This document shows positions 8,506 through 16,153 of a DNA stretch of 28,435 nt, piece by piece; position 1 is the first letter of the stretch; every line of letters starts with the position of its first letter. The notes beneath the pieces were generated by a model. The model worked only from the letters and a program-made list of their open reading frames with translations. It searched no databases and was not told where the DNA came from. Source of the stretch: Actinomycetes bacterium (lineage in GTDB: Bacteria > Actinomycetota > Acidimicrobiia > Acidimicrobiales > Acidimicrobiaceae); assembly GCA_021844725.1 (NCBI GenBank), contig JAKBSX010000001.1:1-28435 (forward strand). The letters are read 5' to 3'. The translations under genes and the position numbers were made by a program.

Positions 8506-9843
8506 TGAGCGAGACCGTACTCCGATATCGATATCGGGCCTACCCTGGACATGAGGAAACCATTGCTTTATCTCGTACCTTCGGCTCTTGCCGAGTGATT
8601 TACAATGATGTGATTGCAACCCGGGAATATGCATATAGTCATGGGCTCCCATTCCCAACATCTGGTGAACTGAGCCGTACTCTGATCACCAAAGCAAAAC
8701 AGTCACCCGATCCGAGCGTGGTTAAGTGAAGTAAGCTCTGTCGCTCTCCAACAGGCGCTAGCCGATGCAGATACCGCCTACAAGAACTTCTTTCGGTCAA
8801 GGAAGAAAGTGGGGAACAACAGTAGAAGAGTCGGACACCCAAAGTTCAAATCCAGGCACGATTCCCGCCAAACAGTACGCTTCACCGCCAACGCTCGGTT
8901 CAAGGTAGAGGTGGTCCACCAGCGCCAAGCGGTAATCACTCTGCCCAAGATTGGCCGTATCCCCTTTGTCCTGTCTCAACCACTTCCGTCTATTCCATCG
9001 AGCATCACTGTCATTCGGGAGGCTGATGGGCGCACCTATCTATCATTTGTGGTGCGTGTTCAGAATGAAGAGGCTCTAAAGACAAATTGTGTTTGCGGTA
9101 TAGACCAAGGCCTTTCTACCTATGCCACTGTCTACAGCGTCGATAATTTTACCGGAGACCAAACAGATTTTCAGATTGACACTCCAGCATTTCTCCGTCG
9201 CAAGGCTCGTGCTCTAGCACGGTCACAACGCTCTTTGTCCCGCAAGAAAAAGGGTTCGAAGAACAGGGCTAAAGCAATAACACGTGTAGCTGTAGTTAAT
9301 CGCAAAGTGCGAGAAGCCAGGCTTGATCACGCTCATCAACAGACAGCCAAGATGATTGCCAATCACGACTTTATCGCGGTAGAAGATACACCTGTTGCAG
9401 CCATGGCTCGCACTAAGTTGGCGAAGTCGGTTTACGACCAGGGGGTGGCACAGTTCCTGCGTCTACTGAAAGAAAAGGCCGAACGTCAAGGGAAGACCCT
9501 TGTAAAGATAGACCGCTTCTTCCCCTCTACGCAGATGTGTTCCTCATGTAAGGAGATAACGGGACCTAAAGGAATAACTGAGTTAAGGATCCGTCATTGG
9601 ATCTGTAGTGAATGCGGCGCTTCTCATAATAGAGACATGAACGCTGCACGCAATATCCTTGTCGAGGGTTTGCGCCTGCTCGCTTTTGAGCAATCCAGTA
9701 TGGTCGCCGACGGACGGTCGGAGACTGAAAACGCCTGTGGAGCCGACGTAAGACCAGTAGCAATACTGGCAGTTGACGAGGAAGCCGATATCGACAAGGA
9801 AGCAGGAAGAGAATGCGAGAACCAGCAATTATGTCCGGCCTAA
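8496..9843 (+). pseudogene. tnpB: TnpB (RNA-guided RuvC-like nuclease), frameshifted
   Basis: TnpB proteins are omega-RNA-guided DNA nucleases carried by IS200/IS605 elements. The N-terminus (VLRYRYRAYPG, about 8514 on) is in one frame, which ends at TGA 8727-8729. The rest runs in the +1 frame, open from at least 8713 (RAWLSEVSSVALQQAL) to TAA 9841-9843. Because WLSEVSS is the conserved continuation, the shift lies between about 8705 and 8718, and one surplus base in GATCCGAGC would explain it. Downstream parts are intact: catalytic Asp in CGIDQGLSTYAT (codon 9103), Glu in FIAVEDTPV, a CSSC...CSEC zinc finger, and the last Asp in HNRDMNAARN. It is probably inactive unless the shift is a sequencing error or is suppressed. 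The start may be ATG 8496 or GTG 8505. Confidence 0.88.
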
Positions 9844-9860
9844 GCAGACTCGAGAATCTT

Positions 9861-9874
9861 CGTCCTTTAGGGCG
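9861..9874 (+). repeat. IS right-end subterminal hairpin
   Basis: CGTCC, loop TTTA, GGGCG lies 17 bases after the tnpB stop and repeats the left-end core. In TnpB systems this region is also the 3' end of the omega-RNA scaffold, with the guide taken from the DNA immediately beyond the element, here from about 9888. Confidence 0.75.
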
Positions 9875-9980
9875 GGGAGATCGTCAATGTTGGCTCTGAT
9901 GGTAGATCTATATTAAAAAATGGATCAGTTTCGGCTCAACGTCAGTCTTTTGTACGCCAACATATAAACTCGTTGGCCTA

Positions 9981-10053
9981 GCCGGTGTGGCGCAGCTGGT
10001 AGCGCAGGCGATTTGTAATCGTCAGGTCGTCGGTTCGAGTCCGACCACCGGCT
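9981..10053 (+). tRNA. tRNA-Thr (anticodon TGT)
   Basis: The full cloverleaf can be drawn. The acceptor stem GCCGGTG pairs with CACCGGC, the D-stem is GCGC/GCGC, and the anticodon stem is GGCGA/TCGTC with loop TTTGTAA, giving anticodon TGT, which reads ACA. The T-arm is GTCGG-TTCGAGT-CCGAC. The 73 bases end in discriminator T, and CCA is not encoded. TATAAA at 9963-9968 could be its -10 box. A hairpin terminator follows 4 bases later. Confidence 0.96.
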
Positions 10054-10057
10054 CTCA

Positions 10058-10084
10058 CAGGGATCGGTTGAAAATCGATTCCTG
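10058..10084 (+). terminator. tRNA-Thr terminator
   Basis: CAGGGATCG (10058-10066), a 9-nt loop, and CGATTCCTG (10076-10084) pair over nine positions. One pair is G-U in plus-strand RNA but would be an A-C mismatch on the minus strand. TTTT follows at 10090-10093. The strand bias fits the tRNA rather than the convergent rlmB. Confidence 0.6.
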
Positions 10085-10085
10085 G

Positions 10086-10964
10086 CTAGTTTTCCGCTGG
10101 CAAGTCCAGGCTGGACCGAGTCCTCGCCACTTCAAACATTGCCAGCGCTGCTGCATTTGATACGTTGAGTGACGGTATGTGACCATACTGTGGAATCGAT
10201 GCCAAAAGATCACAACGCTGTCTTACCAATGGAGCTAGACCCTTTCCTTCAGCCCCAAAAACCAGTACCACCGGCTGGTCATACAGAGTGACCTGGTATA
10301 TCGACTGATCCGCTTCAGCATCCAGTCCAACGGACCAGACTCCCGCTTTTGAAAGTTCCTGCAGGGCCGCGGGTACTCCAGGAACCATAGAAAAACGTAA
10401 ATGCTCTATTGCACCAGCGGCAGACTTAGTTGCTGCTGGAGTTACGTGCACTGACCGGTGCTCAGGCAAAATTACCCCCGTCACCCCTGCACACTCGGCG
10501 CTACGAAGTATCGCTCCCAGATTGTAAGGATCGGTCACGCCGTCTAAAAGGATCAAAAATGGCTTGACGCCTTTTCTGATTTTTATCAGCTCTTCGAGCG
10601 GCGTCTCTTGCAGCCTTTCCGCGAATGCTATGATCCCCTGCGAACCCTCAGATCCGGCAGTGGCGTCCAATTTGGTGCGAGAAACTGAAATTATAGGCAC
10701 CCGCTGATGGAATGCAAGTTCTGAAATCTCTTCCACAATTCCAACTCGATCCACCGAATCAGACAGCCAAATTTCTTTCACTCGTCTATTTTTCGCCAGT
10801 AGCAGCTCTTTGACCGCTTGACGTCCCTCAACCTGCTCTCCGCCCAGAGTCCGCTCCCTGGGAATGAACGCCTTCTTTTCTACGCCTCTTACGATTTGAG
10901 GCCGTTGTCCACGGAAACTCTTTGCCTGATTCAGTTTCGGTGCCCCTCTTTGCCCTTTGGCCAT
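10086..10964 (-). CDS. rlmB: SpoU-family 23S rRNA (guanosine-2'-O-)-methyltransferase, RlmB-like
   Basis: This SPOUT enzyme uses SAM to 2'-O-methylate a guanosine in 23S rRNA. After a basic N-terminal extension (about residues 1-40, common in actinobacteria) comes the substrate-binding domain (GGEQVEGRQAVKELL). The knotted methyltransferase domain follows, with motif 1 LDGVTDPYNLGAILRSAE (catalytic Asn and Arg), motif 2 VFGAEGKGL and motif 3 IPSLNVSNAAALAMFE. The length of 292 fits. The ATG at 10964 lies 8 bases after the ispF stop, in the same operon. The precise guanosine cannot be deduced; TrmH-type specificity is possible. Confidence 0.92.
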   Translation of the reverse strand: MAKGQRGAPKLNQAKSFRGQRPQIVRGVEKKAFIPRERTLGGEQVEGRQAVKELLLAKNRRVKEIWLSDSVDRVGIVEEISELAFHQRVPIISVSRTKLDATAGSEGSQGIIAFAERLQETPLEELIKIRKGVKPFLILLDGVTDPYNLGAILRSAECAGVTGVILPEHRSVHVTPAATKSAAGAIEHLRFSMVPGVPAALQELSKAGVWSVGLDAEADQSIYQVTLYDQPVVLVFGAEGKGLAPLVRQRCDLLASIPQYGHIPSLNVSNAAALAMFEVARTRSSLDLPAEN

Positions 10965-10972
10965 TTTTTAAT

Positions 10973-11473
10973 TCAACCTTCCTTGTCTGGACGCCACAGT
11001 AGTGCACTTGCCAGTGCTGCTATCCCCTGGTTGGCCCCTAATGCTCCGATTGACTCAGGACTCTTTGCTTTCACTTCGACCGGCCCCCCCAATACTTCGG
11101 TGACAGTCTTTGACATAGCAGGCAAAAACTCAGCCAGTCTTGGCTGCTGCGCAATGACGGTGACATCGGCATTTACAAGTTCCCAGCCCAAATCGGTCAC
11201 CATCTGCATACATTTGGACAACAATATGAGACTGTCCGCACCTTGAAACTCCGGATTTCCTGGCGGGAAATGATCGCCAATCCCTCCCAGTCCCACGGCA
11301 CCCAATACTGCATCGGCCAGAGCATGGCATACCACATCAGCGTCTGAGTGCCCCAGTAGACCAAAGCCCTTTGCCACTTCAACGCCGGCAAGTTTCAAAA
11401 CCCTGTTCTGATCGGTTGACACTGGATGAATATCAAAGCCGTTACCAATCCTAAGTTGGGGAGATCTAGTCAA
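10973..11473 (-). CDS. ispF: 2-C-methyl-D-erythritol 2,4-cyclodiphosphate synthase
   Basis: This is the fifth enzyme of the MEP isoprenoid pathway; it cyclises CDP-methylerythritol 2-phosphate with loss of CMP. Zinc ligands are visible as Asp14 and His16 (GFDIHPV) and the His of CHALADA (about residue 50). GHSDADVV and DHFPPGNPEFQGADS are the signature stretches. The 166 residues are typical. The frame begins with TTG at 11473, preceded by AAGGA eight bases upstream, and overlaps the ispD stop by 8 bp. No ATG or GTG fits before the conserved RIGNGFDIH. The next enzyme in the order, ispG, is not here. Confidence 0.95.
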   Translation of the reverse strand: MTRSPQLRIGNGFDIHPVSTDQNRVLKLAGVEVAKGFGLLGHSDADVVCHALADAVLGAVGLGGIGDHFPPGNPEFQGADSLILLSKCMQMVTDLGWELVNADVTVIAQQPRLAEFLPAMSKTVTEVLGGPVEVKAKSPESIGALGANQGIAALASALLWRPDKEG

Positions 11474-12113
11474 TGATCCGGTCCTTAAGTAGGTGCGATG
11501 CTCTATCCAAATCTTCCATGGTGGTTATTTTAAAGTTGCTGGTCTCTCCCGGAATGACATCTACTGGAACTCCTATCATCTCAGCCAACTGGGCGTCATC
11601 AGTTGCGTCTAATCCGGACCTGTGGGCCTCAACCAAAACCAACTTAGAAAAGCCCTGAGGAGTCTGGGTGAGGAAAAGCCTTGATCGGTCAGCAGTTCGG
11701 ACCACCCGACCATCTTCCACTTCTTTGATGGTGTCAGAAACCGCCACTACTGGCACCACAGCTGTGCTCCCATGCTCCAATTTAGACAAGATTTCCAGAT
11801 AGAGATTTCCACTGGCAAGCGGACGCGCAGCATCGTGGACTAGGACAAAGTCAACATCTTCTGGGAGCGCTTCTAACCCGATTCTTACCGAACCCGATCG
11901 GGTATCTCCCCCATCAACCACCATGTCAGCCTCCAAACTGCCGAAATCCACAGTTGGGGTCTTAACACAAACTACATAATCTACAAAAGGCCTGGCTATG
12001 GACAGGGAAATATCCACTATCCGCCGACCTTCAAGAAGCTCAAGCTGCTTGAGTCCACCAAACCTTGTGCCCGTGCCGGCCGCAACTATAATCGCAGCCA
12101 CTTTAATTCTCAT
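11466..12113 (-). CDS. ispD: 2-C-methyl-D-erythritol 4-phosphate cytidylyltransferase
   Basis: This enzyme transfers CMP from CTP to methylerythritol 4-phosphate in the MEP pathway. The nucleotide-binding IIVAAGTGTRFGGLKQ (about residues 8-23) and FVLVHDAARPL (about 97-107) are the family signatures, and a TDDAQLAE segment follows near residue 175. The 215 residues are close to the usual 220-235. The ATG at 12113 has AGGAG about 8 bases upstream. The 3' end overlaps ispF by 8 bp, giving a coupled ispD-ispF pair; carD lies just upstream on the same strand with a 69-base gap. That arrangement is shared with mycobacteria. Confidence 0.95.
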   Translation of the reverse strand: MRIKVAAIIVAAGTGTRFGGLKQLELLEGRRIVDISLSIARPFVDYVVCVKTPTVDFGSLEADMVVDGGDTRSGSVRIGLEALPEDVDFVLVHDAARPLASGNLYLEILSKLEHGSTAVVPVVAVSDTIKEVEDGRVVRTADRSRLFLTQTPQGFSKLVLVEAHRSGLDATDDAQLAEMIGVPVDVIPGETSNFKITTMEDLDRASHLLKDRIID

Positions 12114-12182
12114 TGGTGAGCTCCTACAACAAGGTGCACAACTTTCATGGTCGACTTTAAATTTGAAAAGTTCTGGCTTTGG

Positions 12183-12662
12183 TTACGGGAGAGCCGAGTT
12201 GAGCTTCATCTCAGCTTCTTCTTCACTCACACTGCAAGCAAAGGTAAGCTCAGAAATCAATATCTGTCGTGCTCTTGTCAGCATTCGCTTTTCACCGGCA
12301 GATAGTCCTTTATCCTTATCTCTGATCGAGAGATTTCTGACCACTTCGGCAACCTGATAAATATCTCCCGATTTAAGCTTTTCCACGTGGTTCTTGTAAC
12401 GGCGAGACCAGTTGGTGGGCATTCTCGCTTCTTTCTTTCGAAGTACGGCGAAAACCTCCTCCACTTCCTCGTCATTGATAACCTCTCTAAGCCCAACTTC
12501 ATCGGTATTATCAGCCGGAACCATCAGGGTTAGGTCACCATAAGCAAGCTTAAGAACCAGGTATTCGCGTTTTTCTCCAAACGCCTCCTTGGTCTCGCGC
12601 CTCTCAATTATGGCCGCACCATGATGGGGATAAACTACTTTGTCGCCTACTTCGAATGCCAT
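12183..12662 (-). CDS. carD: CarD-family RNA polymerase-binding transcription regulator
   Basis: CarD binds the RNA polymerase beta subunit and stabilises the open complex, notably at rRNA promoters. The N-terminal interaction domain MAFEVGDKVVYPHHGAAII is followed by the helical DNA-binding part with PTNWSRRYK, whose Trp85 matches the wedge residue of the mycobacterial protein, and GLSAGEKRMLTRARQIL. I start at ATG 12662 (159 residues), preceded by AGGAG. A longer frame from 12722 adds 20 residues not found in the family. It heads the carD-ispD-ispF-rlmB direction and is divergent from the Crp-like gene. Confidence 0.96.
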   Translation of the reverse strand: MAFEVGDKVVYPHHGAAIIERRETKEAFGEKREYLVLKLAYGDLTLMVPADNTDEVGLREVINDEEVEEVFAVLRKKEARMPTNWSRRYKNHVEKLKSGDIYQVAEVVRNLSIRDKDKGLSAGEKRMLTRARQILISELTFACSVSEEEAEMKLNSALP

Positions 12663-12727
12663 CTCGCTCCTACCAACGAAAGTACCTAATGCCAGGGTAA
12701 ATCCAAAAATCAAATTTCTCAAGTATT

Positions 12728-12744
12728 TAGGCCATTACAGCCTA
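12728..12744. promoter_or_regulatory. Inverted repeat in carD/Crp divergent region
   Basis: TAGGC-N7-GCCTA sits between the divergent carD and Crp-like genes. It does not match the Crp consensus TGTGA-N6-TCACA. It might be a regulator site or chance. Confidence 0.2.
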
Positions 12745-12806
12745 GTTGATAAATAGCACAATATTGGCCTTCCTATACCCATAAAGATGCCACTAGTTTT
12801 ATACGT

Positions 12807-13469
12807 ATGGAAGACCCACGGCAATTGTTGGCAAAAACGGCATTATTCAATGCTCTAGACGAAGAGACTCTTGACGTAGTTCTCAATGAACTCAAGGTAA
12901 TCAATTTGAAACGGAGTAAGGATCTGTTCCTGGAAGGCGATGAAGCCAACACTCTCTACGTAGTGGCAGAAGGTAGAATTGCGATAGTTAAATCATTTGT
13001 GGATCGCAAAGACTCTATGGTGGCCCTGATCGAACCCGGAGACCTCTTTGGCGAAATGGGTCTTTTCCAACATCAGGTTCGCTCTGCTACGGCAAGGGCT
13101 GTGGAGCATTCAAAGCTGCTTGAGGTCCCCTATCCGCAAATCAAACGGGCGCTCGAGTCCAAACCCTCGCTTCTTTGGGCGTTGGTTTCCCTTCTGGCAC
13201 AGCGGTTGCGCTCCACCGACGAAGCCCTGGCTGACACAATGTTCCTAGACGTAACCGGAAGAACAGCAAAGCGAATACTTGAGATATCAAGTGACTCAGA
13301 TAGCTTCGTGATTCCACTTACTCAAGAAGAATTGGCCGGACTAGTTGGTGCCTCAAGAGAAAGAGTCAATAAGACTCTTGCAAGCTTCGTCAAATCCGGG
13401 CTGCTCGATATCAAAGATCGCCACTACACCATCCTTGATCGACCCAAACTTGAGCAGATCTCAAGCTAA
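12807..13469 (+). CDS. Crp/Fnr-family transcription regulator
   Basis: The 220-residue protein has an N-terminal cyclic-nucleotide-binding beta-roll (about residues 20-120) and a C-terminal winged helix (about 145-215). GDLFGEMGLFQHQVRSATARA is the phosphate-binding cassette with the Glu and Arg-Ser that contact cAMP in Crp, so nucleotide binding is plausible. LTQEELAGLVGASRERVNKTL is the recognition helix-turn-helix. There are no N-terminal cysteines of the Fnr type. The ATG at 12807 lacks a ribosome site, so it may be leaderless. It is divergent from carD and convergent with disA. It resembles GlxR-type actinobacterial Crp, but the ligand and targets are not readable. Confidence 0.88.
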   Translation: MEDPRQLLAKTALFNALDEETLDVVLNELKVINLKRSKDLFLEGDEANTLYVVAEGRIAIVKSFVDRKDSMVALIEPGDLFGEMGLFQHQVRSATARAVEHSKLLEVPYPQIKRALESKPSLLWALVSLLAQRLRSTDEALADTMFLDVTGRTAKRILEISSDSDSFVIPLTQEELAGLVGASRERVNKTLASFVKSGLLDIKDRHYTILDRPKLEQISS

Positions 13470-13480
13470 CCCTGTATACG

Positions 13481-13500
13481 AATTCAAGGTGAGTTGAATT
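13481..13500. terminator. AT-rich stem-loop between convergent crp-like gene and disA
   Basis: AATTCAA (13481-13487), a 6-nt loop, and TTGAATT (13494-13500) form a perfect 7-bp stem in the 38-bp space between two convergent stop codons. It could serve both directions; the stem is weak and T-tracts are short. Confidence 0.35.
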
Positions 13501-13507
13501 TCCAGTG

Positions 13508-14596
13508 CTAAAGCATCTGACCAACTAGGTCTTTCACAGCCTTAGCCCAATGGGGACCGACTCCTTCTACTGAAGCTAAATCAGATTCGGAAGCCTCGAT
13601 GATGGTAAAGAGTCCATCAAATTGTTCGACAAGAGCCAATTTGACTTCTTCTGGAATCCTTGCAAGTTTGGACAGCATCCTCAACCCTCGAGGCTCGAGC
13701 CACGAACCGAGTATCGCTTGAGTGGCCTCATCCGAACCATCGTCATATCGGCGCAAGAGGCCCTGGGGCAACGCCATCGACTGGAGACCCATTCCAACAA
13801 CCGAAGAATCAAGCAACTCGTCGGCCTCAAGGGAAGCCAGATAGGCTTTTATCTTTTCTACCTCCCCAACACTGCATGGCCCCAGATAGTCCTGGATTAC
13901 GTCGTTATATTCAGAGTCAACTCCGTAGCAAAGTTCATCGAGCTGGAGTGATATCAGCCGCCCTTGATCACCGAGTTCGATAAGGTAACCCTCGATCTCC
14001 TCCTCGATCCTCCTTACCATCTCTGACCGCTGTATAGCAGAGATCACATCTCGAAATGTGACCTGATTTCTAACCTCTAGGCTATCCAGTGTGGACATTA
14101 CCCCACTCAAGCGGTCCCGATATCTTTCAAGTGTCGCAAGACCCTGATTAGCTCTGGAGAGTAGCATCGGCGTAGCAGAAATGGGATTCTTGTATGCACC
14201 CCGGTATACTGTGATAACCGAAAGCTCCTCAGAGACCGCGAATACCGAGACATCTACGCTCCTGGCAACCCGCTCGGCAGTACGATGCCTTGTGCCGGTT
14301 TCAGAGGTTGGCACAATTGCATCCGGCACAAGATGGACATTGGCACGGGCAATTCTCGAACCGTCTTCGGAAAGGACAATTGCCCCATCCATCTTGGCCA
14401 ACTCAAATAGTCGCTGCGGAGAAAATTCGGCATCAACCAGGAATCCGCCGGAGCAGATAGAAAGAACTTCATGGCTATCACCTAGTACGATCAGTGCACC
14501 CATCCGAGCTTGAAGTACTCGTTCCAATCCATCCCTGAGGGCGGTTCCGGGCGATATCTGCTTTAGTGCTTCGATGACCGCTGGCGACTTTTTCAT
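13508..14596 (-). CDS. disA: Diadenylate cyclase DisA (c-di-AMP synthase, DNA-integrity scanning)
   Basis: DisA condenses two ATP to c-di-AMP and, as an octamer, senses branched DNA. The DAC domain has the catalytic DGA (residues 70-72, KMDGAIVLSEDG) and RHR (103-105, GTRHRTAERVA). A helical linker at about 160-280 is followed by a C-terminal helix-hairpin-helix DNA-binding domain (VEGVGPHWAKAVKDL). I start at ATG 14596 (362 residues), with AGGA 8 bases upstream; the longer frame to 14647 would overlap radA and is not family-like. It lies 25 bases after radA on the same strand, the usual radA-disA pairing, in which RadA restrains DisA activity in other bacteria. Confidence 0.96.
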   Translation of the reverse strand: MKKSPAVIEALKQISPGTALRDGLERVLQARMGALIVLGDSHEVLSICSGGFLVDAEFSPQRLFELAKMDGAIVLSEDGSRIARANVHLVPDAIVPTSETGTRHRTAERVARSVDVSVFAVSEELSVITVYRGAYKNPISATPMLLSRANQGLATLERYRDRLSGVMSTLDSLEVRNQVTFRDVISAIQRSEMVRRIEEEIEGYLIELGDQGRLISLQLDELCYGVDSEYNDVIQDYLGPCSVGEVEKIKAYLASLEADELLDSSVVGMGLQSMALPQGLLRRYDDGSDEATQAILGSWLEPRGLRMLSKLARIPEEVKLALVEQFDGLFTIIEASESDLASVEGVGPHWAKAVKDLVGQML

Positions 14597-14621
14597 AACA
14601 ATTATCCTAGCGGCAAGATAA

Positions 14622-15998
14622 TTACTCAAAATGCAATGAGGCCGCAACTAATGCCGACGAAAGGCTGCTGACCTTGATTATCTGCTGACCGTCAACGTCA
14701 GATCCAGATTTAGCCCCTACCACTGCTCTGGTGAAACCCATCCTGACCGCTTCCTGAAGCCGCTGTTTCTCACCCGAACCGAGTCGAATCTCGCCACCCA
14801 GCCCAATCTCTCCGATGCACACAAGCGTTGGATCTACTGGAATATCTTTTAGTGAGGAAACGACTGCTAAAAGAACAGCCAGATCAGCAGAAGGATCAGT
14901 AATTTTGACGCCGCCCGCGATGGAGACAAACACATCTTTATTGTGAAGCTTTATCCCAGCCTTCTTTTCGAGCACCGCCAACAGTAGTAGGAACCTGTTG
15001 AAGTCGATCCCGGTAACCACCCTTCGCGGCTGCTCTGCCGATGTGGGCACCACCAACGCTTGAATCTCGCAAAGTAACACCCGTCTCCCGTCCATCGCTG
15101 GGAAAACTACGCTACCGGATTGCCCGGCTACCCTGTCAACCAGGTGAAGTGCAGTTGCGTCAATGAGGTCTTCCAGTCCCGATTCCCCCATCTCAAACAT
15201 TCCCAAATCTCCAACTGGACCAAAGCGATGTTTAATTACTCGCAGCACTCTGAGTGAAGAGTCACGATCGCCTTCAAAATAGGCAACCGTATCCACCAAA
15301 TGCTCGAGAACTCGAGGACCAGCCAAACTGCCGTCTTTTGTTACATGCCCGACCAAAACCAGTGCAATGTCAGAAGCTTTAGCCAACTCGATCAGACGTG
15401 CCGCGCATTCTCTAACCTGAACCACACTGCCCGGAGAAGATGCCAGTTCGGGATCAGCGATTGTCTGGATTGAGTCGATCACCACCACAGCAGGCCTGTA
15501 ATTTCGCACATGAACCTCGATGTCAAGCACGTTGTTTGCGGTCAGAATCCCTACCGAAACCTCTTTGCCCCTAACTCGGTGAATTCTTGATGCAACCTGA
15601 TTGTCCGATTCTTCCGCACTCACATATAGCACCACCTCACCGCTTAGTGCGACATTGCTCAAAAGCTGGCTTAGCAGGGTCGACTTCCCAATCCCAGGCT
15701 CACCACCAACCAGAGTCACTGATCCAGGGGTAATTCCTCCACCGAGTGCTCTGTCGAACTCTATTAAACCAGTTGGGAATATCGATGCATTCAGCTTATT
15801 AGCGACAAAATGGACAGAATCAAGAATGGTAGACCTTTCAGAATGCCCAGGTCCGACACTAGCTCGGGAGAAATTGGCATCTCGAATCACGACTTCTTCT
15901 AAGGTATTCCACTCCTGGCAGGTCGAGCATCTACCCGCCCACCTAAGATGCGATGCTCCACAGCTGCCACATATGTAATGAACTTTGGATTTGGTCAC
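14622..15998 (-). CDS. radA: DNA repair protein RadA (Sms)
   Basis: RadA is a RecA-like hexameric ATPase acting in branch migration during recombination. In the 458 residues, the zinc finger uses Cys10, Cys13, Cys24 and Cys27. Walker A is GEPGIGKS (99-106), with VVVIDSIQT as Walker B. The RadA-specific motif appears as KHRFG rather than the canonical KNRFG. The C-terminal Lon-like domain includes IGEIGLGGEIRLGSGEKQRLQEA. The start is GTG 15998, with AAGG seven bases upstream. It is followed by disA and separated from upstream clpC by a strong hairpin. Confidence 0.96.
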   Translation of the reverse strand: MTKSKVHYICGSCGASHLRWAGRCSTCQEWNTLEEVVIRDANFSRASVGPGHSERSTILDSVHFVANKLNASIFPTGLIEFDRALGGGITPGSVTLVGGEPGIGKSTLLSQLLSNVALSGEVVLYVSAEESDNQVASRIHRVRGKEVSVGILTANNVLDIEVHVRNYRPAVVVIDSIQTIADPELASSPGSVVQVRECAARLIELAKASDIALVLVGHVTKDGSLAGPRVLEHLVDTVAYFEGDRDSSLRVLRVIKHRFGPVGDLGMFEMGESGLEDLIDATALHLVDRVAGQSGSVVFPAMDGRRVLLCEIQALVVPTSAEQPRRVVTGIDFNRFLLLLAVLEKKAGIKLHNKDVFVSIAGGVKITDPSADLAVLLAVVSSLKDIPVDPTLVCIGEIGLGGEIRLGSGEKQRLQEAVRMGFTRAVVGAKSGSDVDGQQIIKVSSLSSALVAASLHFE

Positions 15999-16083
15999 TC
16001 AAATACCTTATTGAATAGCTGTGACATTCTAAAGCCGCCTCTCCAGCCTTTGCAGGGCCAACATCTAGCCAGGTCGATTAACG

Positions 16084-16112
16084 AATTTAGGGAGGCTAGG
16101 CCTCCCTAAATT
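16084..16112 (-). terminator. clpC terminator hairpin
   Basis: AATTTAGGGAGGC (16084-16096) and GCCTCCCTAAATT (16100-16112) form a perfect 13-bp stem with a 3-nt loop, 41 bases after the clpC stop and 85 bases before radA. The symmetric A/T base gives short U-runs on both strands. It is best read as ending clpC transcripts. Confidence 0.8.
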
Positions 16113-16153
16113 TAACTTGCATTGATCGATAAATACTGCGTTGGAGCTAACTG

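Larger units (their letters stand above)
7983..9887. mobile_element. IS200/IS605-family element (divergent tnpA and tnpB)
   Basis: About 1.9 kb carrying a Y1 HUH transposase on the minus strand and a divergent tnpB, the IS605 layout. Both ends hold a subterminal hairpin with the shared core CGTCCTTTAGGGCGG (8035-8049 and 9861-9875) in the same orientation, as expected for elements moved as single strands. The right end is placed after TCAA (9884-9887), the cleavage tetranucleotide known from IS608. GAAT at 9854-9857, close before the hairpin, resembles the IS608 guide. The left end is less certain: TTAC at 7979-7982 would be an IS608-like target, but the repeat shared with 877-910 begins at 7999, so the true end could lie between 7983 and 7999. 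There are no terminal inverted repeats or target duplications, as usual for the family. Confidence 0.8.

Noticed and set aside
8700..8730. Programmed +1 frameshift at AAG-TGA in tnpB
   Set aside because: A shift at the stop codon would skip the conserved WLSEVSS start, whose Trp codon at 8719 is already in the +1 frame. An indel further upstream fits better.
12663..12806. Crp operator between carD and the Crp-like gene
   Set aside because: No TGTGA-N6-TCACA-like sequence; the only inverted repeat (TAGGC-N7-GCCTA) does not resemble it.
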